Positions 7,629 to 16,206 are shown, counted from the first letter of the stretch. The stretch: DNA of 48,956 nucleotides from Deltaproteobacteria bacterium UBA6106 (GCA_002428485.1 DIWM01000026.1:1-48956); one strand, 5' to 3'. Program-made: numbers and translations. The notes: generated by a model not told the origin, from the sequence alone.

Positions 7629-8792
7629 ATGGGAATGACGAGGTATCTTTTTTCTTCAGAGTCTGTTGCCGAAGGACATCCTGATAAGGTAGCGGACCAG
7701 ATCTCTGACGCGGTACTGGATGCAATCATCGCGCAGGATACAAAGGCAAGGGTAGCCTGCGAAACATACGTCACCACGGGGCTTGTGCTCGTCGGCGGAG
7801 AGATCACTACAAGCGGCTATGTCAATATACCTGACATAGTAAGACAGACCGTGAAGGGGATCGGGTACAACGATTCTTCAATGGGTTTTGACTGGGAAAC
7901 CTGCGCGGTGTTAACCACGATCGATGAGCAGTCGCCCGATATCGCGATGGGCGTCAATGAGTCCGGCGACCACGAGCAGGGTGCCGGAGACCAGGGCATT
8001 ATGTTCGGCTATGCCTGCGATGAGACACCGGAATTCATGCCTATGCCGATCATGTACGCACATAAGCTGATAAAAAAACTTGCCGAGGTACGGAAGAACA
8101 ATATGCTTCGTTTTCTCCGTCCCGACGGAAAAAGTCAGGTTACCATCGAATACATAGACAACAAACCGGTGCGTGTTGACGCTGTCGTCATAGCGGCCCA
8201 GCACAACCCGGATGTAACGATAGAGGCTGTTCGCGAGGGGATCACCGAAGAGGTCATTAAAAAGGTGATACCGCCGGAGATGATGGATAAGAACACAAAG
8301 TTCTTCATCAACTCCACGGGCAGGTTCGTTGTAGGCGGGCCGAAAGGCGACTGCGGTATGACCGGAAGGAAGATCATCGTCGACACATACGGCGGCATGA
8401 GCAGCCACGGCGGCGGCGCATTCTCGGGGAAAGACCCGTCAAAAGTAGACAGGAGCAGCTCCTATATGGCGCGCTACATCGCGAAAAACCTCGTTGCCGC
8501 GGGACTTGCCGAAAAGCTGGAGATCCAGATAGCCTACACGATAGGCGTGGCAAAACCTGTTTCCGTCATGGTCGACACCCAGGGCACATCGAGGATACCG
8601 CCGGACAAGATAGCCCAGATCGTGAACGAGATCTTTGACCTGAGGCCAAGGAAGATCATAGAAAAGCTCGACCTCCTGAAGCCTGTCTATAACCAGACGG
8701 CATGCGGCGGTCATTTCGGGCGCAATGAACCGGGATTTACCTGGGAACGCCTCGATATGGTCGAAGAGATCAGGAAGAAAGCGGGAATCTAA
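7629..8792 (+). CDS. metK: S-adenosylmethionine synthase
   Basis: Makes S-adenosylmethionine from methionine and ATP. The 387-residue protein has the N-terminal ATP/Met site (SVAEGHPDKVADQISDAVLD), the signature EQGAGDQGIMFGYA and the P-loop-like GGGAFSGKDPSKVDRS, all in the normal order and at normal length. Start ATG 7629 has AAGGAGG at the right distance. It is followed by ahcY and a PfkB kinase on the same strand, which together would make SAM and clear the by-products of methylation. No SAM-sensing RNA was seen in the leader. Confidence 0.97.
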   Translation: MGMTRYLFSSESVAEGHPDKVADQISDAVLDAIIAQDTKARVACETYVTTGLVLVGGEITTSGYVNIPDIVRQTVKGIGYNDSSMGFDWETCAVLTTIDEQSPDIAMGVNESGDHEQGAGDQGIMFGYACDETPEFMPMPIMYAHKLIKKLAEVRKNNMLRFLRPDGKSQVTIEYIDNKPVRVDAVVIAAQHNPDVTIEAVREGITEEVIKKVIPPEMMDKNTKFFINSTGRFVVGGPKGDCGMTGRKIIVDTYGGMSSHGGGAFSGKDPSKVDRSSSYMARYIAKNLVAAGLAEKLEIQIAYTIGVAKPVSVMVDTQGTSRIPPDKIAQIVNEIFDLRPRKIIEKLDLLKPVYNQTACGGHFGRNEPGFTWERLDMVEEIRKKAGI

Positions 8793-8810
8793 CGACGGCT
8801 TACGCCGTCG
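8793..8810. repeat. Perfect hairpin after metK
   Basis: cgacggc (8793-8799) and gccgtcg (8804-8810) form a 7-bp stem with a 4-nt loop immediately after the metK stop. No T-run follows. The adjoining text (agttcggcgtttgacgttcgg) is made of similar words, so it is probably repeat-derived and may stabilise the metK mRNA end. Confidence 0.5.
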
Positions 8811-8913
8811 AGTTCGGCGTTTGACGTTCGGAGTAAATACAGAGTTCAATAGGATTACCATAGCCCTTTCAATAACCATCGGCCATGAGCTATGAGCTAA
8901 TACGGAGGATACA

Positions 8914-10239
8914 ATGGATTATGATGTCAAAGATATAAAACTTGCAGAGCAAGGCATGGAAAAGATCGAATGGGCAGGACGGAGAATGCCTGTCCTGAAA
9001 AATATCAGGGAGAGATTCACCAAAGAAAAGACCCTGAAAGGGGTAAGGATCGCATGCTGCCTCCACGTCACCACCGAGACGGCAAACCTTTTGAGAACAT
9101 TGAAGGAAGGCGGCGCCCAGGTCGCGCTGTGCGCGTCCAACCCGCTTTCAACGCAGGACGACGTCGCGGCGGCGATCGTAAAATATATGAAGATCCCCAC
9201 ATTCTCTATCAAAGGGGAGAACGATGAGCAGTATTACACCCATATCATGAAGGCTCTTTCGTTTATGCCGAACATCACTATGGACGACGGCGCCGACCTG
9301 GTCGGGGCGCTCCACATGATAGCCCTCGAGCGTTACGACGCGCTCCACCCGGTGATAAAGAAATGGGTGAAAAAACTGACAGCAGCAGAGAGAAACAAGC
9401 TCGTTGCCGGTGTTTTGGGTTCTATGGAAGAGACGACAACCGGCGTCATACGCCTCAAGAGCATGGAAAAGGAAGGCGTCCTCTGTTTTCCCGTTGTCGC
9501 CGTCAATGACGCGCAGACTAAACATATGTTTGATAACAGATACGGCACCGGGCAGAGCACGATCGACGGCATCCTGCGCGCAACCAATATCCTCTTCGCG
9601 GGCGCGACCTTTGTCCTGGCGGGATACGGCTGGTGCGGCAAGGGCGTTTCCATGAGGGCAAAAGGGCTCGGCGCCCACGTGATCGTTACGGAGGTCGACC
9701 CGCTGAGGGCCCTCGAGGCGCACATGGACGGCTACGAAGTCATGTCAATGGAAAAGGCTGCACCCATCGGCGATATCTTCGTTACCACTACCGGCGATAT
9801 CAACGTGATCAGGAAAGAGCACTTCAAGAAGATGAAGGACGGGGCAATCGTCGCGAACTCGGGCCACTTCAACGTAGAGATAGAGATAGGGGCGCTGGAA
9901 GCGATGAAGAAGAAAAAGAGGAAGATCCGCGGGCATATCGATGAATATACCCTCGCCGACGGCAAAAAGATATTCCTCCTGGGCGAAGGCAGGCTTGTCA
10001 ACCTTGCATGCGCGGAAGGCCATCCGTCGGATGTCATGGACATGAGCTTCGCGAATCAGTCGCTTTGCTCGGAGTTCATGTGGAAGAAGGGGAAGAAGCT
10101 TGAGAAGAAGGTATATTCTGTACCGCAGGAGATCGATAAAAACGTTGCCATGCTGAAGCTCAAATCGGCAGGGATCGCGATAGATAAGCTGACGGAAGAG
10201 CAGAAGAGATACCTCGCCTCCTGGGAAATGGGAACATGA
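8914..10239 (+). CDS. ahcY: Adenosylhomocysteinase (SAH hydrolase)
   Basis: NAD-dependent enzyme that splits S-adenosylhomocysteine into homocysteine and adenosine, relieving product inhibition of methyltransferases. The 441-residue protein has the substrate region CLHVTTETANLL, SNPLSTQDDVAAAI, the signature VNDAQTKHMFDNRYGTGQS, and the Rossmann motif VLAGYGWCGKGVSMRAKGLG for NAD. Length fits the family (about 430-490). Start ATG 8914 follows CGGAGGA. Its stop overlaps the start of the next kinase gene, which suggests that removal of adenosine is coupled to its production. Confidence 0.96.
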   Translation: MDYDVKDIKLAEQGMEKIEWAGRRMPVLKNIRERFTKEKTLKGVRIACCLHVTTETANLLRTLKEGGAQVALCASNPLSTQDDVAAAIVKYMKIPTFSIKGENDEQYYTHIMKALSFMPNITMDDGADLVGALHMIALERYDALHPVIKKWVKKLTAAERNKLVAGVLGSMEETTTGVIRLKSMEKEGVLCFPVVAVNDAQTKHMFDNRYGTGQSTIDGILRATNILFAGATFVLAGYGWCGKGVSMRAKGLGAHVIVTEVDPLRALEAHMDGYEVMSMEKAAPIGDIFVTTTGDINVIRKEHFKKMKDGAIVANSGHFNVEIEIGALEAMKKKKRKIRGHIDEYTLADGKKIFLLGEGRLVNLACAEGHPSDVMDMSFANQSLCSEFMWKKGKKLEKKVYSVPQEIDKNVAMLKLKSAGIAIDKLTEEQKRYLASWEMGT

Positions 10240-11153
10240 TCAAACTTCTTGTTGCCGGCACCGTCGCATACGATTCGATAGAGACGCCCTTCGGCAAGGC
10301 AGAAAATGTCCTTGGCGGCTCTGCGCTCCATTTTACCAATGCAGCGAGTTTCTTCGCCGACGTGGGCATAGTGGCCACCGTTGGTCAGGATTTTAAGCTC
10401 AGCGAGATAGAATTCCTGAAGGAGCGAAACGTCGATATGTCGGGCCTCGCCGTTGATGAGGGCAAGACGTTCCGTTGGGAGGGGAAGTACGGCTATGACT
10501 TAAACCAGGCCATCACCCTCAAGACCGAGCTTAACGTGATCGAGAAATACAAGCCCCATGTCCCCGAGGGCTTCCGTGGAGCCGATTTCCTGTTCCTCGC
10601 TAATATCGATCCCGACCTCCAGGCCCATGTGATCGACCAGGTAAATTCTCCCACAGCCATCGTCCTCGACACGATGAACTTCTGGATCGAGCACAAGTAC
10701 GACCGTCTCATGGATGTCATCAGGCGCGTTCACATGCTCGTCATCAACGAGGCGGAGCTCCGGGAGATAGCGAAAGAGCATAACCTCGTGAAGGGCGCAC
10801 GGAAGATCATCGACCTGGGCCCGACCTGCGTTGTGGTGAAGCGGGGGGAGTATGGCGTCTTCATGATGAGCAGGGACGAGGTCTTTCTCGCGCCTGCCTT
10901 CCCGCTGGAAGACGTCTTTGACCCCACCGGCGCGGGCGATACCTTCGCCGGCGGCTTCATGGGCTATCTCGCCAACATCGGGGACGCCTCGTCGGAGACG
11001 ATCAAACAGGCGATCGTCATGGGGACCGTGATGGCCTCCTTCAACGTGGAGGATTTCAGCATCAACAGGATCAAGCGGCTCGCCTACGAAGAGATAAGGG
11101 AGCGCTACACCGCATTCAAAACCTGCATGAACTTCGGGGAGTGCAAATTATAA
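10236..11153 (+). CDS. PfkB-family kinase, probable adenosine kinase
   Basis: Ribokinase-fold kinase of 305 residues: N-terminal glycine motif GGSALHFTNAASFF (about 27-40) and C-terminal PfkB signature with catalytic Asp (FDPTGAGDTFAGGFMGYL, about 227-244). Family members phosphorylate sugars or nucleosides. The substrate cannot be read from sequence, but the 4-nt overlap with ahcY makes adenosine a likely substrate: pulling adenosine to AMP keeps SAH hydrolysis going. That is an inference from context; a generic sugar kinase remains possible. The protein lacks sugar-uptake neighbours. Confidence 0.85.
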   Translation: MIKLLVAGTVAYDSIETPFGKAENVLGGSALHFTNAASFFADVGIVATVGQDFKLSEIEFLKERNVDMSGLAVDEGKTFRWEGKYGYDLNQAITLKTELNVIEKYKPHVPEGFRGADFLFLANIDPDLQAHVIDQVNSPTAIVLDTMNFWIEHKYDRLMDVIRRVHMLVINEAELREIAKEHNLVKGARKIIDLGPTCVVVKRGEYGVFMMSRDEVFLAPAFPLEDVFDPTGAGDTFAGGFMGYLANIGDASSETIKQAIVMGTVMASFNVEDFSINRIKRLAYEEIRERYTAFKTCMNFGECKL

Positions 11154-11567
11154 AGACACAACATCTATGAACCTATGAAAAAACAGCGATGATAGATGTG
11201 ACCGGAAAACGGTTCCCGGAGGACTACATAAAAGCGCAAAGTTTCTTCCAGCCAATTTCCTGTACGGTTGAGTCATTTGCCGATGTTCTTCTCTTTTCTG
11301 AACAAGGCTATCGAGCGGGCGTTTCGGCGCGTTTGCCATGTTCCTCATGACGTGGGTATAGATCATGGTAGTCTCCACGTTCTTATGGCCGAGGAGCTCC
11401 TGCACCTCCCGGATGTTGACCCCGTTCTTAAGGAGATGGGTGGCGAAGCTGTGGCGCAGGGTATGGACCGTCGCGTGCTTTATTATGCCTGCCTTCCTGA
11501 GCGCGACCCCTACAGCGGACTGAATAGCCGTGTCGCTTATGTGGTGGCGGGGAAACATAGGGGACAT
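11148..11567 (-). pseudogene. Integron-type tyrosine recombinase, C-terminal remnant
   Basis: This 139-codon frame matches only the C-terminal catalytic part of an integron-like integrase: VHTLRHSFATHLLKNGVN carries the catalytic Arg, ELLGHKNVETTMIYTH carries the second catalytic His and the nucleophile Tyr, and RPLDSL resembles the usual IntI end. The N-terminal DNA-binding domain and first catalytic Arg are missing, and no matching sequence is seen upstream on the minus strand. About 50 residues after RPLDSL look unrelated and run into the end of the PfkB gene, so the true stop is also lost. A decent AGGAGG lies before the ATG at 11567, so a short protein could still be made. Confidence 0.75.
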
Positions 11568-11840
11568 CCTATAATCCTCCTGTCAAGGAAAAAGTAAGCA
11601 TCCAATGATACCAACGCGTAAGCGATACCCTTCCTTTTCATGACGCACCTCTCCTATCGGGTTTTTCTCTTGCACCCTCACTGTTTCCTCACCGGCCTAT
11701 ACAAATATCAATCGACAGAGCGTTCACGCAGTGGTCTGCAACAGAAGTTAACGCATTGATTAATTTCTTACTTGTATCCGAATAGAAAACAACTACCCTC
11801 GGCAAGAGTAGCCAACACAACGTTGTGTAGCATGACAATG

Positions 11841-11873
11841 GCGTTCGAATAAAATATATCGAACGCTTTTTTT
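11841..11873 (+). terminator. Rho-independent terminator 1
   Basis: gcgttcga (11841-11848) pairs perfectly with tcgaacgc (11859-11866) around a 10-nt AT loop, followed by seven T. No annotated gene on the plus strand ends just before it; the nearest upstream plus-strand gene stops at 11153. Confidence 0.75.
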
Positions 11874-11895
11874 ATTTAATAAACAGATGAGACAC

Positions 11896-11936
11896 AGGCG
11901 TCTTTAAACCGATGATGGTTTCAAGACGCCTTTTTT
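11896..11936 (+). terminator. Rho-independent terminator 2
   Basis: aggcgtctt (11896-11904) pairs with aagacgcct (11923-11931), and inside it aaacc-gatgat-ggttt forms a second stem with a hexaloop; six T follow. It lies 23 nt after terminator 1 and about 80 nt before the porin start, so it either backs up terminator 1 or attenuates the porin. Confidence 0.75.
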
Positions 11937-11948
11937 ATTTCATGACAG

Positions 11949-12000
11949 AAAGGAGGTGATGAATCGTTTGGCGTCGGGCAGCAGCACTTTATCATACTAA
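11949..12000 (+). promoter_or_regulatory. 12-nt anti-SD match with possible 13-codon ORF
   Basis: AAAGGAGGTGAT (11949-11960) is fully complementary to the usual 16S rRNA 3' end, a much longer match than normal. The ATG at 11959 begins a 13-codon frame (MNRLASGSSTLSY, stop at 11998-12000), but the spacing is only about 2 nt; an in-frame TTG at 11968 is better spaced. It may be a ribosome standby site or leader peptide for the porin at 12014. Confidence 0.4.
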
Positions 12001-12013
12001 CAGGAGGTTCCAG

Positions 12014-12862
12014 ATGAAGCTTTTTAACATTCTTATGTGCATGGTGTTTCTGTTGTGCAGCATTACAGTGACCGGTCTTTTTGCCGAAGAGGCAAAATCT
12101 CCGGAGAAAGCACCTGAAGAAAAGGTGACCGGCAATATCGCCCTTGGCGTATTCAATAAGTATGTATTTCGCGGCTATGAGTTGAGCAGGGGCAGCTTTG
12201 TGGCTCAACCGGCGATTACCCTCTCTTTCAAAGGTTTTTCAGCCACCTATTGGGGCAACGTGGACAGCAACGCCCATGATACGCAGTCATATTTTCCGAG
12301 CGCCTCCGATAAGGAAGGGAGGAAGTGGTTCAACGAGACCGATCTGACGCTTGGTTATACCCGCTCCTTTGACAAGCTCTCCCTCACCGGCGGGTACATC
12401 TATTACAACACGAAGTACACGAACGAAACGGAAGAGCTCTTCATCAGCGCAACGTACGATATCCTTACAAAACCGACCCTGGCCATCAACCAGGACATCA
12501 CCGAGTATACCGGCACTTACATAAATCTTTCCTTCTCCCATTCGGTTCCCGTGTACAAGGATGTGACCCTTGATCTCGGCGCGTCGGCCGGCTATTTTAT
12601 CGGACAGAACAGGTACTGGAAGACATATGAAACATCCACGGAGGCATATACGGGATCGAAATACAAAGGGTTCCATGACGGCATGATAAAGGCAGGGTTT
12701 ACCATTCCCTTGACAAAGGCCGTCTCATTCCAGCCGGTTGCCCAGTACTGGTTCCCGCTGTCCGGCGATGCAAAGAGGAAGGTCGGCGCAGTGTCATACA
12801 ATCCCAACGGATACCTCGGTACTGTCTTTGTGGGAGGCGCGAACTTCATCTTCAGTTTCTGA
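12014..12862 (+). CDS. TorF-like outer-membrane beta-barrel protein
   Basis: A 282-residue secreted protein with a signal peptide (hydrophobic 5-22, cleavage near GLFA/EEA). The mature part is an alternating beta-strand pattern ending in FIFSF, the terminal aromatic that BAM recognises. The stretch NKYVFRGYELSRGSFVAQP followed by FKGFSATYWGN is typical of putative porins annotated TorF, a loosely defined family with no firmly known substrate. Start ATG 12014 has AGGAGG six bases upstream. The leader contains two terminators and an unusual anti-SD match, so expression may be regulated. It has no operon partner: the next gene is 106 nt away. Confidence 0.8.
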   Translation: MKLFNILMCMVFLLCSITVTGLFAEEAKSPEKAPEEKVTGNIALGVFNKYVFRGYELSRGSFVAQPAITLSFKGFSATYWGNVDSNAHDTQSYFPSASDKEGRKWFNETDLTLGYTRSFDKLSLTGGYIYYNTKYTNETEELFISATYDILTKPTLAINQDITEYTGTYINLSFSHSVPVYKDVTLDLGASAGYFIGQNRYWKTYETSTEAYTGSKYKGFHDGMIKAGFTIPLTKAVSFQPVAQYWFPLSGDAKRKVGAVSYNPNGYLGTVFVGGANFIFSF

Positions 12863-12968
12863 AAGTGCATAGCGTGAAATGGGCAACATTCTGGTGATAG
12901 AGGGTACGAACTGACATGTTAACACCTTTGTAGAATTTCATTGCATTTTTAAGAGGTTTGGAGGAAGA

Positions 12969-13760
12969 TTGAAAAAATCATTTAAGGAGGCATTGATCGT
13001 GTTCAGAGCGCCTGCGGTATTCCGTTGCGCCTCTTTCATTATGATCCTCATCCTTCTTGGATGTACAAAGACTGTGATCGGATCGTCTCTGCCTGTTCAC
13101 TCTCTCCAGATGGTGGTGGTCCTGACCGGGTCCTGGGGCTCTGCGGACGCATCACTACAGTTATTTGAACGGGAAAGTGCGCATACACCCTGGAGGGCGG
13201 TCAATGAAGCGTCTGCCGCAGTGGTTGGCCACAATGGTCTGGGCTGGGGCATCGGCCTCCACGATGCACCATCATCAGGCGCAGCTCCCCTAAAAAAGGA
13301 AGGCGATGGAAAAGCTCCCGCCGGAATCTTCCTCCTGACTGCTGCCTTTGGCTATGCGTCTCCCGAAGCAGCTCAATGGATTAAACTTCCATACCGGCAA
13401 GCCACAGCATCGTTACAGTGCGTGGACGACGTGAATTCGGAATTCTACAACCAGGTCCTGGATACTTCCAATACTCCTCTCCGGTGGAAAAGCCATGAAG
13501 AAATGTTGAGGAAAGACGGGCTGTATAAGATGGGCATCGTTGTGGACCATAATGCCCATCCGCCGATACCAGGCAGAGGGTCGTGCATCTTTATTCATAT
13601 CTGGAAGGCGGCATCCCAGGGAACGGCCGGATGTACGGCAATGGCAGAGCCTGATCTGGATGGGGTCTTGCGATGGCTCGACCCGGCCAAAACCCCGGTG
13701 CTCGTGCAACTGCCCCGTTCAGAGTACAAACGCTATCAGGAGGCCTGGGGCTTGCCTTGA
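12969..13760 (+). CDS. L,D-transpeptidase (YkuD-like) lipoprotein
   Basis: A 263-residue exported protein. The N-terminus is a lipoprotein signal with lipobox LLGC (Cys about 32). The C-terminal half carries a YkuD-type catalytic motif, FIHIWKAASQGTAGCTAM, with His about 210 and Cys about 222; the His-Cys spacing is shorter than in classical enzymes, as in the COG3786-like branch. Family members make 3-3 crosslinks in peptidoglycan or attach proteins to it; the exact reaction here is not known. Start is TTG at 12969 preceded by GGAGGAAG; the full signal sequence requires it. The LD-carboxypeptidase at 15190 acts on the same kind of peptides. Confidence 0.78.
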   Translation: MKKSFKEALIVFRAPAVFRCASFIMILILLGCTKTVIGSSLPVHSLQMVVVLTGSWGSADASLQLFERESAHTPWRAVNEASAAVVGHNGLGWGIGLHDAPSSGAAPLKKEGDGKAPAGIFLLTAAFGYASPEAAQWIKLPYRQATASLQCVDDVNSEFYNQVLDTSNTPLRWKSHEEMLRKDGLYKMGIVVDHNAHPPIPGRGSCIFIHIWKAASQGTAGCTAMAEPDLDGVLRWLDPAKTPVLVQLPRSEYKRYQEAWGLP

Positions 13761-13805
13761 GCATGAACGGAGCAAACGGGGGCGGAATGAGTCCTTTTTA
13801 CTTTC

Positions 13806-15107
13806 CTACATGAGGTACATCTCTTCTGCCTTCCTGAGCAGTTCCTCCCGGAACCTGGGGTGTGCCAATCCGATGATCGCCAGCGCCCTTTCCTTTGTCG
13901 ATTTTCCCTTCAGGTTGGTCACTCCGTATTCCGTAACAAGATAATGCGTATCCGTCCTGGGGGTTGTTATCGTGGCCCCCTGCTCAAGGCGGTCTACGAT
14001 CCTCGATATATTCCCATTGTCGGCAGTAGCGTAAAAGGTAAGGATCGACTTGCCTTCCTTCGCATCAAAGGCGCCCCGTACAAAATCCAGCTGGCCTCCC
14101 GTGCCGCTGTATTGACGCCCGCGGAGGAATTCGGCGTTGCACTGACCCGTAAGATCAACCTGCAGCACGGCATTAATGGAAACCATCCGGTCATTTTGCG
14201 CAATGACCGACGGGCGGTTTGTGTAGGAAACGGGGTAGCTTTCCATGGCCGGATTGTTATCCATGAAGTCAAGCATCTCCTGGTCACCTATGGCAACGGT
14301 GAAGATATGTTTTCGGATATGTAAGTTTTTTAGTGCTCCTGTAATGACTCCCTTCTTGATGAGACTGACCATTGCAGGCCCGAAGATCTCGGTGTGGATG
14401 CCAAGGTCTTTATGGCTTTCCAGATATCCTGCCACTGCGTTCGGGAGGGCCCCGATACCGAGCTGCAGGCAGGCGCCGTCCGGGACCATCTCTGCAACGG
14501 TCCTGCCGATGATCTCATCCTCCGGCCCGGAGTCCACGTTTGGCAGAGTATAGATCGGCTCATGATTCTCAACGACTGCGTCCACTTCAGAAATATGGAT
14601 GGAGGAATTGCCGAAAACCCGGGGCATAAAACGGTTCACCTCGACGATAAGCACCCTGGCTGCGCGGGCCGCAGTAGAGGTAAAGTCGTTTGTCGTACCT
14701 AAGGAGAAGTACCCGCTCTTATCGATAGGAGAAACCGTGGTCACACAAACATCAACCCCAATAAATTCAGTAAGAAGTCTGGGCACCTGGTGGAAATGGT
14801 TGGGCACAAAGCTGGCAAGGCCGGTATTGACAAGCCCCCGCTCACCGGTACTGACAAATTGAGAATAGGTATCTACGCAGTCAGTCAGGTCCACGGCAAG
14901 TATGGTCTCGCAGGCATGCTTCAGCGGGAAACCCGAAAAGACCCTCAACCGTTTCAAATCTCCTGCCCTAAGCCTGCCTGCGATCGCCCTGAGTAGTGCC
15001 GGAGGTTCTGCCAGCCCAAAGCCATGAACCAGCATGTCGCCGTCCCTTATAGCTGCTATGGCCTGCTCCGGCGTAACAAGCTTCTTTTGATATTCATGTT
15101 CATACAT
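13806..15107 (-). CDS. Acetyl-CoA hydrolase/CoA-transferase family protein
   Basis: Cytoplasmic CoA-transferase of the 4-hydroxybutyrate/acetate class, which exchanges CoA between an acyl-CoA and a free acid. The 433-residue protein has the family glycine stretch LQLGIGALPNAVAGYL and the catalytic Glu in DLGIHTEIFGPAM (about residue 240), then VDLTGQCNAEFL and SGTGGQLDFVRGAF of the C-terminal domain. The ATG at 15107 is preferred over TTG 15113 because AGGGGG is then 8 nt away. It stands alone, convergent with the L,D-transpeptidase gene. In an anaerobe it could serve acetate, butyrate or aromatic-acid activation; the substrate cannot be told from sequence. Confidence 0.87.
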   Translation of the reverse strand: MYEHEYQKKLVTPEQAIAAIRDGDMLVHGFGLAEPPALLRAIAGRLRAGDLKRLRVFSGFPLKHACETILAVDLTDCVDTYSQFVSTGERGLVNTGLASFVPNHFHQVPRLLTEFIGVDVCVTTVSPIDKSGYFSLGTTNDFTSTAARAARVLIVEVNRFMPRVFGNSSIHISEVDAVVENHEPIYTLPNVDSGPEDEIIGRTVAEMVPDGACLQLGIGALPNAVAGYLESHKDLGIHTEIFGPAMVSLIKKGVITGALKNLHIRKHIFTVAIGDQEMLDFMDNNPAMESYPVSYTNRPSVIAQNDRMVSINAVLQVDLTGQCNAEFLRGRQYSGTGGQLDFVRGAFDAKEGKSILTFYATADNGNISRIVDRLEQGATITTPRTDTHYLVTEYGVTNLKGKSTKERALAIIGLAHPRFREELLRKAEEMYLM

Positions 15108-15189
15108 AGCCAACCCCCTTATTAAGCGCTTATAGCAATACCCTTTGTCCTAATGTTCTGATCATTGCCGCTGCTCACCATTCTGGTGT

Positions 15190-16155
15190 TCACGTTACCG
15201 CCGCCTCTACGGTAACACGTTGGTTTTCTGCGTCCAGGGTGGCGGTAACGCCTACCGGTATGGTGAGCTTGCTGCGCACGTGGCCAAACTGCAGGCCGTA
15301 GATGCAGGGTATCTTGAGGGGAACGATCCGTTCACGTATGATATCGAGAAGCGTAACACCGTACCTGGAGTAATTGTCGCGGGCAGTGTAGCTGCACTGC
15401 CGGAATGTGCCGAATATAATACCCCGCGCCTGCGTGAGCTTCCCTGCCTGTGTAAGTTGCGTCAGGTACCGATCGATCCTGTGCGGTTTCTCATCGATGT
15501 CCTCGAAGAAAAGGATCGTGCCCCTTGCATCGATCTCGTACGGCGTTCCCAGAGACGCAACGACAATGGAAAGGCAGCCGCCTGTGAGCCGACCTTTGGC
15601 TTTGCCCGGAACTATGGTTACCATTTCTTTTTTTGCCGGATTTCTAAGTTCGATCACTTCGCCGGCGTTGGTGAGCATATTGATAAAGCTTTCCCTGGCG
15701 TAGCCCGTCATCTGCTTCCCGAAATCCGTCGACACCATGGGGCCGTAGAATGTCACCAACCCTGTCCTCTGCAATATGGCTGTCTGTAAAGCCGTTATGT
15801 CGCTGTAGCCGACAAATATCTTAGGGTTCCTCGCGACAACAGGGAAATCAATATAAGGGAGTATATGCGCGGTACCGCAGCCGCCGCGCACACAGATGAT
15901 GGCCTTGACCGATCGGTCCCGGAAAGCACCGTTGATATCCGCTGCCCTCGACTTCGCGTCGCCCGCGAAAAGGAGACGCCTGTCGTTGACGTGCCTGCCC
16001 GGCACAACATGGTAGCCCATTGCATCCAGGACGGCCTTGCCCTTTTCGTAGTATATCTTTGTCACCGAGGGCGACGACGGCGAAACAACGCAGATACGGT
16101 CCCCCTTGCGGAGCCCTGCAGGCTTTATGATCTTTTTCTTTGCGGACTGTGACAT
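15190..16155 (-). CDS. LD-carboxypeptidase (peptidase S66)
   Basis: LdcA-type serine peptidase that trims the terminal D-Ala from murein tetrapeptides during cell-wall recycling. The 321-residue protein has the nucleophile Ser in FVGYSDITAL (about 118), catalytic Glu in ILFFEDIDEKPHRIDR (about 218) and His in GLQFGHV (about 292), the full S66 triad. No signal peptide is visible, as expected for the cytoplasmic recycling enzyme. Start ATG 16155 lies in a 107-nt divergent region shared with the GT9 gene. The CoA-transferase gene follows 82 nt downstream on the other side. Confidence 0.9.
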   Translation of the reverse strand: MSQSAKKKIIKPAGLRKGDRICVVSPSSPSVTKIYYEKGKAVLDAMGYHVVPGRHVNDRRLLFAGDAKSRAADINGAFRDRSVKAIICVRGGCGTAHILPYIDFPVVARNPKIFVGYSDITALQTAILQRTGLVTFYGPMVSTDFGKQMTGYARESFINMLTNAGEVIELRNPAKKEMVTIVPGKAKGRLTGGCLSIVVASLGTPYEIDARGTILFFEDIDEKPHRIDRYLTQLTQAGKLTQARGIIFGTFRQCSYTARDNYSRYGVTLLDIIRERIVPLKIPCIYGLQFGHVRSKLTIPVGVTATLDAENQRVTVEAAVT

Positions 16156-16206
16156 GCGATCCTGATCCCCGGCAACTATCTATGCGAATGTAACACAGCA
16201 ACCGGC

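Larger units (their letters stand above)
11568..12013 (+). other. Gene-free stretch with palindrome and two terminators
   Basis: No convincing gene. Contents in order: an AT-rich part (11585-11785); an imperfect hairpin around 11792-11810 (ctaccct/agagtag); a perfect 14-bp palindrome acacaacgttgtgt (11815-11828); two terminator hairpins with T-runs (separate entries); a near-perfect anti-SD match (11949-11960); and the porin SD AGGAGG (12002-12007). The hairpin series ending at 11873 could be a small RNA. No attC-like core site was found despite the integrase remnant next door. Confidence 0.5.

Noticed and set aside
7508..8913. SAM or SAH riboswitch before metK or ahcY
   Set aside because: Neither leader shows the conserved core of a known SAM or SAH class; the text is word-like repeats and a simple hairpin.
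11566..11641. Small gene from ATG 11641 on the minus strand (about 34 codons, good SD)
   Set aside because: It is out of frame with the integrase remnant, resembles nothing I know and runs through its start; too short to support.
11896..11931. ANTAR target at the porin leader because of its hexaloop
   Set aside because: The loop is gatgat, with G rather than A at position 1, and the preceding hairpin has a 10-base loop.
11568..11940. attC or attI site next to the integrase remnant
   Set aside because: No GTTRRRY/RYYYAAC pair in the right orientation was found; the palindrome and hairpins are perfect and end in T-runs, which fits terminators.
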